Assembly (NCBI RefSeq): GCF_002873135.1
Contig: NZ_MCVI01000029.1
Location: 62,001-126,000 of the forward strand
Length of the DNA: 64,000 nt
Direction: 5' to 3'
From: Shewanella sp. 10N.286.48.A6
GTDB taxonomy: Bacteria; Pseudomonadota; Gammaproteobacteria; Enterobacterales; Shewanellaceae
Under the pieces are notes generated by a model. That model was given only the letters and a program-made list of their open reading frames with translations, made no database searches and was not told the origin of the DNA. Numbering within the stretch: the first letter of the stretch is position 1; each line of letters starts with the position of its first letter. Of the stretch, positions 8,987 through 18,537 are shown one piece after another. A program made the translations under genes and the position numbers.

Positions 8987-11068
8987 TTAACCTAATTGTC
9001 CTGCCACCATAAGTTCACGACTTTCGGGGATTTCATTGTAAGACAGTACATGCAAGCCCCTAGCAAAGGCTAATGCATAACGTGCTAATATCGGCCTTAA
9101 TTGCGGCGCGACAAGCAACATCGGGCTATGCCCCTGCTCTTTCGCCTCAGCGAGCAGCTGTGGCATGCCCTGCTGAAGTTGTGCTAGTAGAGTTGGGTCA
9201 ACAGGAAAGCTGTCTAACGACACCTGCCCTTGTTGCTGTGATTGATTAAAAGCCGTCATCAAAGTTTGCTCAAGTTCAGGCGTCAGCGTCAATACATTAA
9301 GCTTACTCTTGGCACCTGCAATACTGTGAACAATGTTATTACGCAATGCACAACGCACATCTGCCGCTAACAACACCGGATCTTTACTATTCTCACTACA
9401 ATCTAATAATGTGGTCGCAATGGTGCGAATGTCTTTCAGTGACACTTGCTCTTTTAATAACAGCCGATACACCTTCAATTGGATAATGGGCGTTAGTGCG
9501 GTATTTAATGATTCTGCTAACTTAGGTGACTGTTTAGCTAAGCGATCACTTAATGCTAATACATCATCATGTTGCAGCATATCAGATAAGTTTTCACGAA
9601 TAAGTTTACTCACATGCGTTGCAATCACAGTCGCATTATCAACCACTGAATAGCCTAAATTTAATGCGCGCGCTTTTAAGTCCTGCTCAATCCAAATAGC
9701 ATCCATATTGTAAGCAGGCTCTTTGGTAATAATCCCATCAATATCACCAAATACCGGCCCACTTTTGATGGCCATCAATTTATCTGATTGCAATTCTGCT
9801 GTTATTGCCGGATTACCCATTAAATTAATTTGATAAGCATTTGGGGCTAATGACAAATTATCCCTGACCCGCACTTCTGAGAGTAAAAAACCCGCTTGCT
9901 CGGACAAGGTACGTCGAATACCCGTGAGCCGTTTTTGTAATTCTGCGCCTTTAGTACGTTCAACTAAATGTACCAATTGATAACCTAAGCGCACTTCAAT
10001 TAAATCTGTATAAGGTAATGCATCCCAACTCGGCGGTGATGGTTCAGCGGTATTACTTTCGAGTTTTTCTTCAAGTTTGGATTCTACGACTTCCGGTTTA
10101 TTCTGACTTTGCTTCCAAGACGAAAACGCCAATATTACAGCAAAAGAGATAAACACCATGCCTGGCATTCCAGGTACGATACCCAAAATGAACATCACGA
10201 TAGAGGCGGTTGCTAACGTCTTAGGATTGGCCAATAGTTGCTTTTGCAATTGCTCTGGCATTTCTTCAGCATCAGAAACACGAGTAACAATAATTGCCGC
10301 TGCAGTGGCTAATAAAAGCGAAGGAATTTGTGCAACAAGACCATCACCAATAGTGAGAAGTGCAAAGGTTTTAAAGGCATCTGAAGCACTCATATCATGC
10401 ATGAATACACCAATAGCGATACCGCCAATGATGTTAATCATTAAGATAAGAATACCAGCGATAGCATCACCACGAACAAACTTTGAAGCACCGTCCATCG
10501 AACCGTAAAAATCGGCTTCTCGGGCAACCTCTTGGCGCCTTGCTCGAGCTTGTTCTTGGGTTAACACACCTGAGTTTAAGTCAGCATCGATAGCCATCTG
10601 TTTACCGGGAAGTGCATCCAAGGTAAATCGGGCTGACACTTCAGATATTCGTTCGCCACCTTTAGTGATAACCACAAAGTTAATGATCATCAAAATAAGG
10701 AAGATAACAGCACCAACAACATAGTTACCGCCAATAACGACTTCACCGAAGGCTTGAATCACCTTACCAGCAGAGTCTCCCCCCTGATGACCTTCAATCA
10801 GTACCACGCGAGTAGAGGCCACGTTCAAAGTCAGTCGTAATAGCGTTGCAAGTAGCAATAACGTAGGGAAAACTGAAAATTCCAGTGGTCGTCTAATTGA
10901 TACACCAACCAGCAACACCATGACCGCAAGGACAATGTTAAAGGTAAATAAAATATCCAATAGCCATGGCGGCAATGGCAAGATCACCATTGCGAGCACA
11001 GCTAATAACATTACCGGAATACCGATATAGCTTCGGCTGCCAGAAAAAATTTGCGAAAACCAGTTCAT
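8987..11068 (-). CDS. flhA: FlhA, flagellar type III export gate protein (lateral system)
   Basis: FlhA forms the ring of the flagellar export gate; its cytoplasmic domain docks chaperone-substrate complexes. At 693 residues it has the usual size. The N-terminal half has about eight membrane helices and the FHIPEP signature (GGERISEVSARFTLDALPGK, then IDADLNSG). The C-terminal half is the cytoplasmic FlhAC domain, ending in LHVLSYNEIPESRELMVAG. It is the last gene of the leftward operon fliM-N-P-Q-R-flhB-flhA, 15 bases after flhB. As flhF, flhG and che genes do not follow it, this is a secondary-type, not a polar, cluster. Confidence 0.95.
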   Translation of the reverse strand: MNWFSQIFSGSRSYIGIPVMLLAVLAMVILPLPPWLLDILFTFNIVLAVMVLLVGVSIRRPLEFSVFPTLLLLATLLRLTLNVASTRVVLIEGHQGGDSAGKVIQAFGEVVIGGNYVVGAVIFLILMIINFVVITKGGERISEVSARFTLDALPGKQMAIDADLNSGVLTQEQARARRQEVAREADFYGSMDGASKFVRGDAIAGILILMINIIGGIAIGVFMHDMSASDAFKTFALLTIGDGLVAQIPSLLLATAAAIIVTRVSDAEEMPEQLQKQLLANPKTLATASIVMFILGIVPGMPGMVFISFAVILAFSSWKQSQNKPEVVESKLEEKLESNTAEPSPPSWDALPYTDLIEVRLGYQLVHLVERTKGAELQKRLTGIRRTLSEQAGFLLSEVRVRDNLSLAPNAYQINLMGNPAITAELQSDKLMAIKSGPVFGDIDGIITKEPAYNMDAIWIEQDLKARALNLGYSVVDNATVIATHVSKLIRENLSDMLQHDDVLALSDRLAKQSPKLAESLNTALTPIIQLKVYRLLLKEQVSLKDIRTIATTLLDCSENSKDPVLLAADVRCALRNNIVHSIAGAKSKLNVLTLTPELEQTLMTAFNQSQQQGQVSLDSFPVDPTLLAQLQQGMPQLLAEAKEQGHSPMLLVAPQLRPILARYALAFARGLHVLSYNEIPESRELMVAGQLG

Positions 11069-11083
11069 GGTTTAATGGTTCCT

Positions 11084-12217
11084 TTAATCATGTCGTAAAT
11101 GAGGGGGAATATAAAAATGTGGTAACGGATCAGGCTTGGCTTGAGCACCACTCCTTGCCGCTTTTATTTGCAATACATAACTGAGTACGTGCGCAATGGC
11201 GATAAACAGTGCTGCTGGAATTTGTTGTTCAATTTTAGTGGAATAATAAATTGCCCTTGCTAACGCAGGGATTTCAATCACCTCAACATCATGAAGCTGA
11301 GCAACTTCACGCATGTATAGCGCCAGTTCATCAACACCTTTAGCTATAACAAATGGAGCATCAGCTTTATCGGCGTCGTACCTTAATGCAATCGCGTAAT
11401 GAGTTGGGTTAACCAGTAATACATTCGCTTGCGGTACTGCAACATCAGCACGAGAGCGACTAATTTTTTGCTGCATTTGACGAATTTTCGCCTTAATTTC
11501 AGGCTTACCTTCCTGCTGCTTATGCTCATCCTTCACTTCTTGGAAAGACATTTTAAGTTCATTGTGATGATGCCAATACTGATAAGGTACATCGATAAAA
11601 GTAATCAATAGCAACCCACTACCAAGATAAAACAGTCCCGCCGAAATAGTATCAATACAACTTCTTACAGCATCATCAATCTGCATTTGGCTACTAGCCA
11701 TAATTGATTGCAGATTGCTCTGTAAGAAAAACAGCATAATACTGACCAGCAGAGTAATTTTGAGAACTGACTTAACTAACTCAACCAATGATTTCATTGA
11801 TATCATGCGGCCTAAACCAGCAATAGGATCAATACGGCTATATTTGAACGAGGCATTTTTTATGTTAAATAATGGCCCGCCAGGCATAGCACCTGCAACC
11901 ATAGCAATGATGCCTACCAGTAAAAAAAGCGGCCCTAGAAGGCTCAAAATAGCCAGCAATGCTGCGCCCATATGCTGCTGCATTATATCGGGTACGTTAA
12001 GCTGCTCTTTGGTTAGTATCATATTAAAACGAGTCAGTTCCGCCACCTCGCTGGCCATCCAATCAGCGCTACTGGTGAGCATAATGGCGCAACCAATAAT
12101 CAAGGCTGAAGCTGCCAAATCTTTCGAACGAGGAACCTGACCTTGCTCACGCGCTTTACGGAGTTTTTGCGGGGTAGCTTGCTCTGTTTTACTTTGGCCA
12201 CTATCTTTGCTACTCAT
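11084..12217 (-). CDS. flhB: FlhB, flagellar export switch protein (lateral system)
   Basis: FlhB controls export specificity, switching from rod/hook to filament substrates after self-cleavage. The start is ATG 12217 (MSSKDSGQSKTEQATPQKLR), the typical FlhB opening; it lies 2 bases after the fliR stop and has a G-rich GGGGGGTAGGT ahead of it. Upstream in-frame codons to 12265 would overlap fliR and have no homology. Four membrane helices are followed by the autocleavage site NPTH (VLLVNPTHYAIALRY), which is intact. The protein has 377 residues. Confidence 0.95.
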   Translation of the reverse strand: MSSKDSGQSKTEQATPQKLRKAREQGQVPRSKDLAASALIIGCAIMLTSSADWMASEVAELTRFNMILTKEQLNVPDIMQQHMGAALLAILSLLGPLFLLVGIIAMVAGAMPGGPLFNIKNASFKYSRIDPIAGLGRMISMKSLVELVKSVLKITLLVSIMLFFLQSNLQSIMASSQMQIDDAVRSCIDTISAGLFYLGSGLLLITFIDVPYQYWHHHNELKMSFQEVKDEHKQQEGKPEIKAKIRQMQQKISRSRADVAVPQANVLLVNPTHYAIALRYDADKADAPFVIAKGVDELALYMREVAQLHDVEVIEIPALARAIYYSTKIEQQIPAALFIAIAHVLSYVLQIKAARSGAQAKPDPLPHFYIPPHLRHD

Positions 12218-12219
12218 AC

Positions 12220-12993
12220 CTACCCCCCGATAAACTGATGCATCGACGACAATGCATCGAGGCAAATATCACTATAGCGACTAGCTAGGCCACTAAAAGA
12301 GAAAAAGACACATAACAAGCCCATTAACATCGACATGGGAAAGCCAAGTGCAAAAATGTTTAAAGATGGCGCTGAGCGGCTTAACACACCAAAAGTTAAG
12401 TTGACCATCAACATGGCTACAATCGCGGGTATTGCCAACATAAAGCTTGCCGCGAATAACCAACCTATTCGGTCAATTAAGCCCATTAAAGGCAATTCAA
12501 AAATCCCCATGCCCACAGGCCACAGATAAAAACTGTCAACAACAATCCCTATCGCAACTAAGTGCCCATCTAACGCCAAAAACAATAACGTGCCATAAAG
12601 CAAAAACAATTGGCTAATAATAGGGTTAGAGTCACCATTGGCGGGATCATTCATAATGGCCATTGCCAAGCCCATTTGCATTGACATCATCGCGCCCATT
12701 TGGGTCATTACGCTGATCATGATGAGTAAAAATAGCGCCATCATAAAGCCCACAAGCAGCTGTTCAACAGCAAGTAAAAATGAGCCAATGGATAAGGCAT
12801 CAACAATGGGCACAGCGGGGATGAGTGGCGCGACTAATGCACTTAATAAAATGGCAAATAATAGTCTCGCCTTCACAGGGATATACGTGCTGCTAAAAAA
12901 GGGCATCACCATAAACACCCCCATAAATCGGCAAAATGGCCACCAAAAAGTACCAATAAAGCTGCTGATTTCAGCGCCTGTCAGCGACAGCAT
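12220..12993 (-). CDS. fliR: FliR, flagellar export gate protein (lateral system)
   Basis: FliR is a membrane component of the FliPQR export gate. This 257-residue protein has about six hydrophobic helices and family features such as RLLFAILLSALVAPLIP, the EQLLVGFMMAL segment and the late NIFALGFPMSMLMG segment. Its TAG stop is 2 bases before the flhB start and its ATG is about 40 bases after the fliQ stop. Confidence 0.93.
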   Translation of the reverse strand: MLSLTGAEISSFIGTFWWPFCRFMGVFMVMPFFSSTYIPVKARLLFAILLSALVAPLIPAVPIVDALSIGSFLLAVEQLLVGFMMALFLLIMISVMTQMGAMMSMQMGLAMAIMNDPANGDSNPIISQLFLLYGTLLFLALDGHLVAIGIVVDSFYLWPVGMGIFELPLMGLIDRIGWLFAASFMLAIPAIVAMLMVNLTFGVLSRSAPSLNIFALGFPMSMLMGLLCVFFSFSGLASRYSDICLDALSSMHQFIGG

Positions 12994-13032
12994 TACGCCG
13001 AACCTGCAGACTTCAAGTTAATTGCTGCAACC

Positions 13033-13302
13033 CTAACCAATGACATGGGGAATACTTATAAATAGTTGTTCAAATAAGTCACTTATTTTCATCAATAGCC
13101 ATTCACCGGCAAATAACACCATCAGCAGCGTTATGACCAAGCGGGGTAAAAAGCTCAAGGTTTGCTCATTGACTTGGGTCGCAGCCTGAAAGACTGCAAC
13201 ACATAAGCCGACTAACAAGCCCGGTACCACCAATACGCCCACCATCATGACCACCAAGAAAATGGCATCAGCAAAAAAAGACGTTAACTCATTAACATCC
13301 AT
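13033..13302 (-). CDS. fliQ: FliQ, flagellar export gate protein (lateral system)
   Basis: This 89-residue protein has two membrane helices and the FliQ sequence features: GLLVGLCVAVFQAATQVNEQ, then LSFLPRLV. It assembles around FliP/FliR in the export gate. The gap to fliP upstream (about 80 bases) is the largest in the operon, and no terminator is seen in it. Confidence 0.95.
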   Translation of the reverse strand: MDVNELTSFFADAIFLVVMMVGVLVVPGLLVGLCVAVFQAATQVNEQTLSFLPRLVITLLMVLFAGEWLLMKISDLFEQLFISIPHVIG

Positions 13303-13383
13303 AATCTAACTCCTGATAGCTTTCACCCATGAGGCTTATTAACATTGTCTGTTGAATCATATGTACCATCATGTCAGCCCTAG

Positions 13384-14112
13384 CTAACCGAAACTGGCAG
13401 CTAAAGTGCCTACTGTCATAGCCCAACCATCAACTAAAACAAACACCATTAACTTAAAAGGTAATGAAATAATAAGCGGCGATAGCATCATCATACCCAT
13501 CGACATCAAGACACTAGCAACCACCAGATCGATCACAAGAAATGGAATATAGAGTAAAAAACCAATTTGGAATGCCGTTTTAAGTTCACTAAGAACAAAG
13601 GCTGGCATTAATACAAAAAATGGGATTTCATTGGCTGTTAATGTGACGGGTTCATTAGCAATCTTTAGCATTTGCTCTAAATCAGTTTCACGAGTTTGCG
13701 CCAACATAAACTGCCTTATTGGCACTTCAGCACGCGCAACCATCTCAGTGAGTTCAATCTGGCCATTGTCATAAGGGATAAAGGCATCTTCATATATCAC
13801 CTCGCCAACAGGACGCATAATGAAAATAGATAATATCAGCGCAATGCCAATAAGCACCTTATTAGGTGGGCTCTGCTGTAAACCTAACGCTTGTCTTAAA
13901 ATGGATAACACAATAATGATTCGCGTAAAGCTGGTCATCATCATCAACATCGCGGGTAGAAAACTTAGCACTGTCATCATGGCTAAGATTTCTAACTTGA
14001 TATTGACTGTTTGTGATTGGTCGCCATCTGCTAATGTAAACAGAGTTAAGCCGTCATTAGCATAAACATTAGGTGCTAACAGACATAACAGCAGCAGAGT
14101 GACTCGCAACAT
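13384..14112 (-). CDS. fliP: FliP, flagellar export gate protein (lateral system)
   Basis: FliP forms the core pentamer of the export gate. The protein has a cleavable signal peptide ([18 protein letters not shown]), as is usual for FliP, the segment [20 protein letters not shown] with the PPNKVLIG turn, and the C-terminal [27 protein letters not shown] region. At 242 residues it is full length. It starts within 2 bases of the fliN stop. No fliO lies between fliN and fliP, a gene present here in many primary flagellar operons. Confidence 0.95.
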   Translation of the reverse strand: MLRVTLLLLCLLAPNVYANDGLTLFTLADGDQSQTVNIKLEILAMMTVLSFLPAMLMMMTSFTRIIIVLSILRQALGLQQSPPNKVLIGIALILSIFIMRPVGEVIYEDAFIPYDNGQIELTEMVARAEVPIRQFMLAQTRETDLEQMLKIANEPVTLTANEIPFFVLMPAFVLSELKTAFQIGFLLYIPFLVIDLVVASVLMSMGMMMLSPLIISLPFKLMVFVLVDGWAMTVGTLAASFG

Positions 14113-14113
14113 A

Positions 14114-14476
14114 TTAGTCGTTCGCTCCAGTTAAACTGATCGCTTCAACTTCTAACAATCGCACACCGTAACGGCCTTTAACTTCGACCACTTCGCCTCG
14201 GCCTAGCAAAGCACCGTTAACCCGAATATCTAATGGTTCACCCACCATGCGATCCAGTGCGACAACATCGCCTTCGCCCATCTGTGTTAACTCACCTAAA
14301 GACATTTCAGTGCTGGCCAATTCAAGTGTGACTTGAACAGGTAACTGATGGAAGAAAGACATATCTTTTAGCACTTTTGCTTTCGGTGCAGGCTTTGAAT
14401 CAACCAATGTATCTTCTAACAATAAATCGTCATCTAATAGAAAATCATCGTCTTGTAATAGTATATTTTCAGGCAT
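14114..14476 (-). CDS. fliN: FliN, flagellar motor switch protein (lateral system)
   Basis: FliN is part of the C-ring and helps load export substrates. I chose ATG 14476 ([17 protein letters not shown]), giving 120 residues; codons further upstream lie inside fliM. An acidic N-terminus is followed by a SpoA domain: [19 protein letters not shown], then [21 protein letters not shown] and a conserved end ([14 protein letters not shown]). It overlaps the end of fliM by 8 bases, consistent with translational coupling. Confidence 0.92.
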   Translation of the reverse strand: MPENILLQDDDFLLDDDLLLEDTLVDSKPAPKAKVLKDMSFFHQLPVQVTLELASTEMSLGELTQMGEGDVVALDRMVGEPLDIRVNGALLGRGEVVEVKGRYGVRLLEVEAISLTGAND

Positions 14477-15368
14477 GGTTAGTGTCCTCTGAGTGAAACG
14501 CTTCCTGGGTAAGTTTGGCGACCAATTGTCCTTCATTAGAATGGACAGTGGCATAAAATAACGGGCGATGACCAATAGTAACGGGGCATCTAGAATGTAA
14601 ATTCATGGGGATAATATCGCCCACTTTTAGACCTTCAAGTGATGTAATCGGTACATTCTGATTACCGAGTTCCAACGTCGCCTTGATTGGAATTTGCCTT
14701 AGCCTTTGGCTCAACTGTGAAGATAAATCAGGGGCAGCTTGATACTCACTTGGTTGCTCAGCCATTAAACCTAAAGCAAATTCGGTCATACATAACAGCA
14801 TTGGCGGACCAACATGTTCGGATGGAAAATTCAACGTCCATAGCAATGGCACTTCAAGTGGCGTGGTATTGACGACGAGCTCAAGGTCTAAGCCTTCATT
14901 ATCAAGTTCTGTAATAGGTAAAACATCTAAGGCTGAACGTAATAATCGTTTTACTAACCTAAACTCCGATAAACTTGGCGCACGTAATGGTGACTGTAGT
15001 GGACTAGAAAAACTGCCATAGTAGCCACTCGCCAATTGATCTAAAGTGCACTTATCAATGCGCCACCAAGCCAGTGGTGTACGTCGATAGCTCATTAAAA
15101 ACCAAGCATGGTTAAGATTAGGATTAATCGCGGTAGATTCGGCAGATAATTCAACTCGCGATAAAGAATGATGACCTTGGCTAATTAATGGGCCAAGCAA
15201 GTCATTAATATTGTCAAGCAATGAGCGATGACAACGTTCTAATTGAAGTAAAAGCCGACTTCGAGCTAATTTCTCTTGTACTAAGACAACAGATCTAACT
15301 TTTTCTAGATTCTGCTTCTTTATTAAACTTGCTTTGGCTGTAGTTTTCATTCTTGTTTTGAAACTCAC
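14469..15368 (-). CDS. fliM: FliM-like flagellar motor switch protein (lateral system), no CheY-binding motif
   Basis: This 299-residue protein is the first gene of the leftward export/switch operon. Its C-terminal ~80 residues are a SpoA domain (IPIKATLELGNQNVPITSLEGL...VGDIIPMN), and the middle is weakly CheC-like. The usual FliM N-terminus (LSQ.EIDALL, the CheY-P binding helix) is absent: the protein starts MSFKTRMKTTAKASLIKKQN, which is basic. The GGxG motif of the middle domain is also degraded (GYYGSF). Known lateral FliM proteins, for example in Shewanella putrefaciens CN-32, also do not respond to CheY. The call as FliM rests on the SpoA domain and position. Confidence 0.88.
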   Translation of the reverse strand: MSFKTRMKTTAKASLIKKQNLEKVRSVVLVQEKLARSRLLLQLERCHRSLLDNINDLLGPLISQGHHSLSRVELSAESTAINPNLNHAWFLMSYRRTPLAWWRIDKCTLDQLASGYYGSFSSPLQSPLRAPSLSEFRLVKRLLRSALDVLPITELDNEGLDLELVVNTTPLEVPLLWTLNFPSEHVGPPMLLCMTEFALGLMAEQPSEYQAAPDLSSQLSQRLRQIPIKATLELGNQNVPITSLEGLKVGDIIPMNLHSRCPVTIGHRPLFYATVHSNEGQLVAKLTQEAFHSEDTNHA

Positions 15369-15904
15369 TTAAATTTAAAGCATCGCATTATTACTGCCCA
15401 CAAAAGAAACAAAATTAAACATGGGCGCTACAATAAAACCTTGTAATACAAATTACACCCAATAAATATCAAAGACGAACAAAGACTGCCATAAAAATGA
15501 CTTTGCACTTTATTTTGACGCCATGTAAATAAGTACCGAATATATAACCAGCGAATATAAAAATGAAACTTTAAATTGAATTAATAATAAATTAATAATA
15601 AATTAATATTGAATTAATAAATTAAGACCCAGCAACTAATGCAAATTAAACCTTAAATAACAATAGATTAAATCGGCAATGCCTATTAATTTTATTAGAT
15701 TTATTTGTTCACTGTAATTTAGCGGGGATACTACAACATTTAAAACATCAAAAACAACTTGAAAAACATTACTACATCACAAAATTTATATTTGTTTATA
15801 TTTTTTATAAAAAGTATATTTTAATAACTTTTGTTTTAGTGTCTAATACTGCGAAATTCTAATGTACTCAATATAACAGAATATTTACTAAGGGATATTA
15901 ATAG
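15369..15904. other. 536-base AT-rich divergent promoter region between fliM and motY
   Basis: The longest empty stretch of the flagellar cluster. It separates the leftward fliM operon from the rightward motY-lafK operon and must hold both promoters. It is very AT-rich, with short near-tandem AATTAATAAT-type repeats at about 15577-15625. No ORF is convincing. I found no sigma-54 box with the right spacing on either strand. Such DNA is a likely target for H-NS-type silencing (inference). Confidence 0.5.
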
Positions 15905-16798
15905 TTGAATAAGTTTACAATTATAACAATTATCACAATTACTTTCCCATTTAACGCTTATGCGGAAACAATTAATAACATTTATAAAACAACCATGGAG
16001 AAAGCATCATGGCTATATAATGGTGATATTTTTAATTGTGAAATAAGCCATGATATTGACGGCTTTGGCCAGTATAAAATAACGGCATACCCTGGTGACG
16101 AATTAATAATCAGTCTACATTCTGATTGGCTTCGTTTATTTGATACCACCAGTGATATTTATATTGAAAGTTCAGCGTGGCAACAACAACATAATAAACC
16201 TTTTACCCATTCAGAATTAACATGGCGTGGAAGCTTTGCCCATACCAGTCGTAACAGCCGTGCATTTTTAGAAGCACTAGAGCAAGGGCAAACATGGCAA
16301 GCCAACATAGCACCCATTAACGGGGTGCAGTACCAAGTCAACTCGACTCCAGTTTCGACTCGCTCAGCAGTAAGACAATTTCGCTTGTGTCAGCAGGAAT
16401 TACTGCCTAAACCCTTTTCTTACGTCCGTCGGGTTGATTTAACCTTTGACAGTAATTCCAGCAAGCTGGATGCTGATATCGAACAAGATCTGATCGCAAT
16501 ATCACGCTATATCAGTGCAGATCCGACGGTGACTGAAGTATTAGTTGATGGTCACGCAGACGATTCTGGGGATCGTTTTATTAATTTACAACTCAGTAAA
16601 GAGCGTGCGCTAGAAGTACAATCAAGGCTGATTGAACTAGGGGTTTCTGTCAACATGATCCAAGTCAGACATCATGGTTCGCGTAATCCAATTGCAACTA
16701 ACAATGCACAAGGTCGAGAATTAAATCGCCGAGTGATGGTCAGGTTAGTTAAAGGGACCACCAAAGCTTCTTCCAAAACGGCTAAGGTCAGTCAATGA
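15905..16798 (+). CDS. motY: MotY-like OmpA-family protein of the lateral motor
   Basis: MotY-type proteins form the T-ring that holds stators around the motor, through a peptidoglycan-binding OmpA domain. This 297-residue protein starts at TTG 15905 with AAGGGAT ahead of it. It has a signal peptide (cut probably after NAYA), an N-terminal MotY-like domain (about residues 22-170) and an OmpA-like domain (about 175-285) with [22 protein letters not shown] and the NRRVMVRLV end. Its stop overlaps the lafK start (ATGA). motY-lafK pairs head the lateral cluster of Vibrio parahaemolyticus as well. Confidence 0.85.
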   Translation: MNKFTIITIITITFPFNAYAETINNIYKTTMEKASWLYNGDIFNCEISHDIDGFGQYKITAYPGDELIISLHSDWLRLFDTTSDIYIESSAWQQQHNKPFTHSELTWRGSFAHTSRNSRAFLEALEQGQTWQANIAPINGVQYQVNSTPVSTRSAVRQFRLCQQELLPKPFSYVRRVDLTFDSNSSKLDADIEQDLIAISRYISADPTVTEVLVDGHADDSGDRFINLQLSKERALEVQSRLIELGVSVNMIQVRHHGSRNPIATNNAQGRELNRRVMVRLVKGTTKASSKTAKVSQ

Positions 16799-18090
16799 GT
16801 CAGCAATTTCGAATTCAATTAGTTGAAACTAGACTAAATGAGCAAGGCGCTAAACTGCTGAGCAATCATGGCTTTGAATTATGGGACAATATGATGCCCC
16901 CGCCATGGTTATCAATCATTAACTTATCAGACTGTACCCCTGAACAAGTTATTCAGAAGCTCGCGCTTTATCCAAGTAAAAATCAAATAGCATTACTTGA
17001 TCCTGAGCAAACAGAATTAGCCTCCATGGCAATGCAAGCAGGCATTCAAGATTACCTTCTGTTACCCATTGATAATCAACAATTACTATCGCTGCTCGTT
17101 CGCTTACAAACTCTGGATAAAACAGACACTGAAATTGTCGCAGCCTCTTCTGTTAGTCGACAGCTGCTCATGCTTGCTCAACGTGCCGCGGTCACTAATG
17201 CTACTGTTTTGCTGACAGGTGAAAGCGGTACCGGTAAAGAGCCGTTAGCAAAATATATTCATCGACATTCAGCTAGAGCTAATAAGCCTTTTATTTCAAT
17301 TAATTGTGCAGCAATACCAGAAAACATTTTAGAATCCATATTGTTTGGCCACATCAAAGGGGCCTTTACGGGTGCTGTGAGTGAGCAGCCAGGTAAATTT
17401 GAACAAGCCAATGGCGGTACGATTTTACTTGATGAAATAGGCGAAATGCCATTACTGCTACAAGCAAAATTATTACGCGTTTTACAAGAACGAGAAGTTG
17501 AGCGCTTAGGCAGTCATAAGCCAGTTTCACTCGATATTCGCGTTATCGCATCGACCAATAAAGATTTGCGTCAAGCTGTGGAAAATAACGAATTTAGACA
17601 AGACTTATTCTATCGCCTTGATGTTCTACCACTAAAAATAACCCCTTTAAGACAACGTCGTGAAGACATACTACCGATAGCAGAATTCTTCTTAAACTTG
17701 TATCACAACTGCAATACAGATCAACCTTGTTACTTCAGCGATCAAGCACGGCAACTGATGTTAAGTCATCAATGGACCGGCAATGTCCGTGAACTTGAAA
17801 ATGCGATTCAACGAGCATTAGTGCTACGTCGTGGCCAAGCTATTCAAGCTGCTGAACTGGGGATTGAATCAAGCATTTCAGCAGCCAAAGTATCATCAGA
17901 ATCAGGCTTAAAAGACTCAAAACGACAAGCTGAATTCCAATACATTATTGATACCTTGAAAAGATTCAATGGCCAACGAAACCTGACTGCTGAATCCCTC
18001 GGAATGACTACCAGAGCATTGAGATACAAAATAGCCCAAATGCGTGAACAAGGGATCGATATCGATTTAGCCCTTGGAAAAGTCGCCTAA
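16795..18090 (+). CDS. lafK: LafK, sigma-54-dependent activator of lateral flagellar genes
   Basis: This is an NtrC-type activator of 431 residues. The central AAA+ domain has Walker A GESGTGKE, the sigma-54 contact loop GAFTGA, Walker [11 protein letters not shown] and the RLDVLPL segment. The C-terminus is a Fis-type helix-turn-helix ([19 protein letters not shown]). The N-terminal ~110 residues resemble a receiver domain but lack the acidic pocket and the usual Lys-Pro (DYLLLPID instead), so phosphorylation control is unlikely. It fits LafK, the master regulator of lateral flagella in Vibrio. Sigma-54 promoters before flgB and fliD are its probable targets. Confidence 0.88.
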   Translation: MSQQFRIQLVETRLNEQGAKLLSNHGFELWDNMMPPPWLSIINLSDCTPEQVIQKLALYPSKNQIALLDPEQTELASMAMQAGIQDYLLLPIDNQQLLSLLVRLQTLDKTDTEIVAASSVSRQLLMLAQRAAVTNATVLLTGESGTGKEPLAKYIHRHSARANKPFISINCAAIPENILESILFGHIKGAFTGAVSEQPGKFEQANGGTILLDEIGEMPLLLQAKLLRVLQEREVERLGSHKPVSLDIRVIASTNKDLRQAVENNEFRQDLFYRLDVLPLKITPLRQRREDILPIAEFFLNLYHNCNTDQPCYFSDQARQLMLSHQWTGNVRELENAIQRALVLRRGQAIQAAELGIESSISAAKVSSESGLKDSKRQAEFQYIIDTLKRFNGQRNLTAESLGMTTRALRYKIAQMREQGIDIDLALGKVA

Positions 18091-18120
18091 AAATTAATTT
18101 AGTCATAGATAGGAAAAACA

Positions 18121-18459
18121 ATGTCTAACGCAACTATGGTGACCATGCCGCCTCTGATGAACCAAATGAATCTCCACTCAGAAATGGCAAAGGGAGCAAT
18201 TAGCGTAGGTCCAAATCCACGAGACTTTGGATTGCAAACCCCCTCTTTTACTGAATTGATGGAGCAAAAGGTCGCAGCAATTAATACTGACCAAAATACT
18301 TCATCAGCGTTAATTAAAGCCGTTGATAGTGGTGAAAGTGATGACTTGGTGGGGGCGATGGTCGCCTCGCAAAAAGCCAGTTTATCTTTTTCAGCCATGA
18401 TTCAAGTCCGAAATCGTTTAGTACAAGCGTTTGACGAAGTAATGAAAATGCCAATTTAG
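18121..18459 (+). CDS. fliE: FliE, hook-basal body junction protein (lateral system)
   Basis: FliE joins the MS-ring to the rod. The 112-residue protein has the typical FliE end: GESDDLVGAMVASQKASLSFSAM followed by IQVRNRLVQAFDEVMKMPI. It starts 30 bases after lafK with an AGGAAAAACA ribosome binding region and opens the fliEFGHIJ block. Confidence 0.93.
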   Translation: MSNATMVTMPPLMNQMNLHSEMAKGAISVGPNPRDFGLQTPSFTELMEQKVAAINTDQNTSSALIKAVDSGESDDLVGAMVASQKASLSFSAMIQVRNRLVQAFDEVMKMPI

Positions 18460-18537
18460 GTTGGCGTAAGCCATTTTTACTGAAACAACATTTAATCCCC
18501 TTAGGTAAAACTGTCTTAGTGGAAGGATACTAAAGAA

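Noticed and set aside
11715..12140. Rightward ORF of 141 codons inside flhB
   Set aside because: Antisense of the membrane-helix codons of flhB; no ribosome binding site and no family match.
12638..13021. Rightward ORF of 127 codons opposite fliR
   Set aside because: Antisense shadow of a hydrophobic membrane protein gene.
15470..15500. Possible sigma-54 promoter for fliM (leftward TGGCAGTCTTTGTTCG)
   Set aside because: No GC at the required 10-base spacing after GG.
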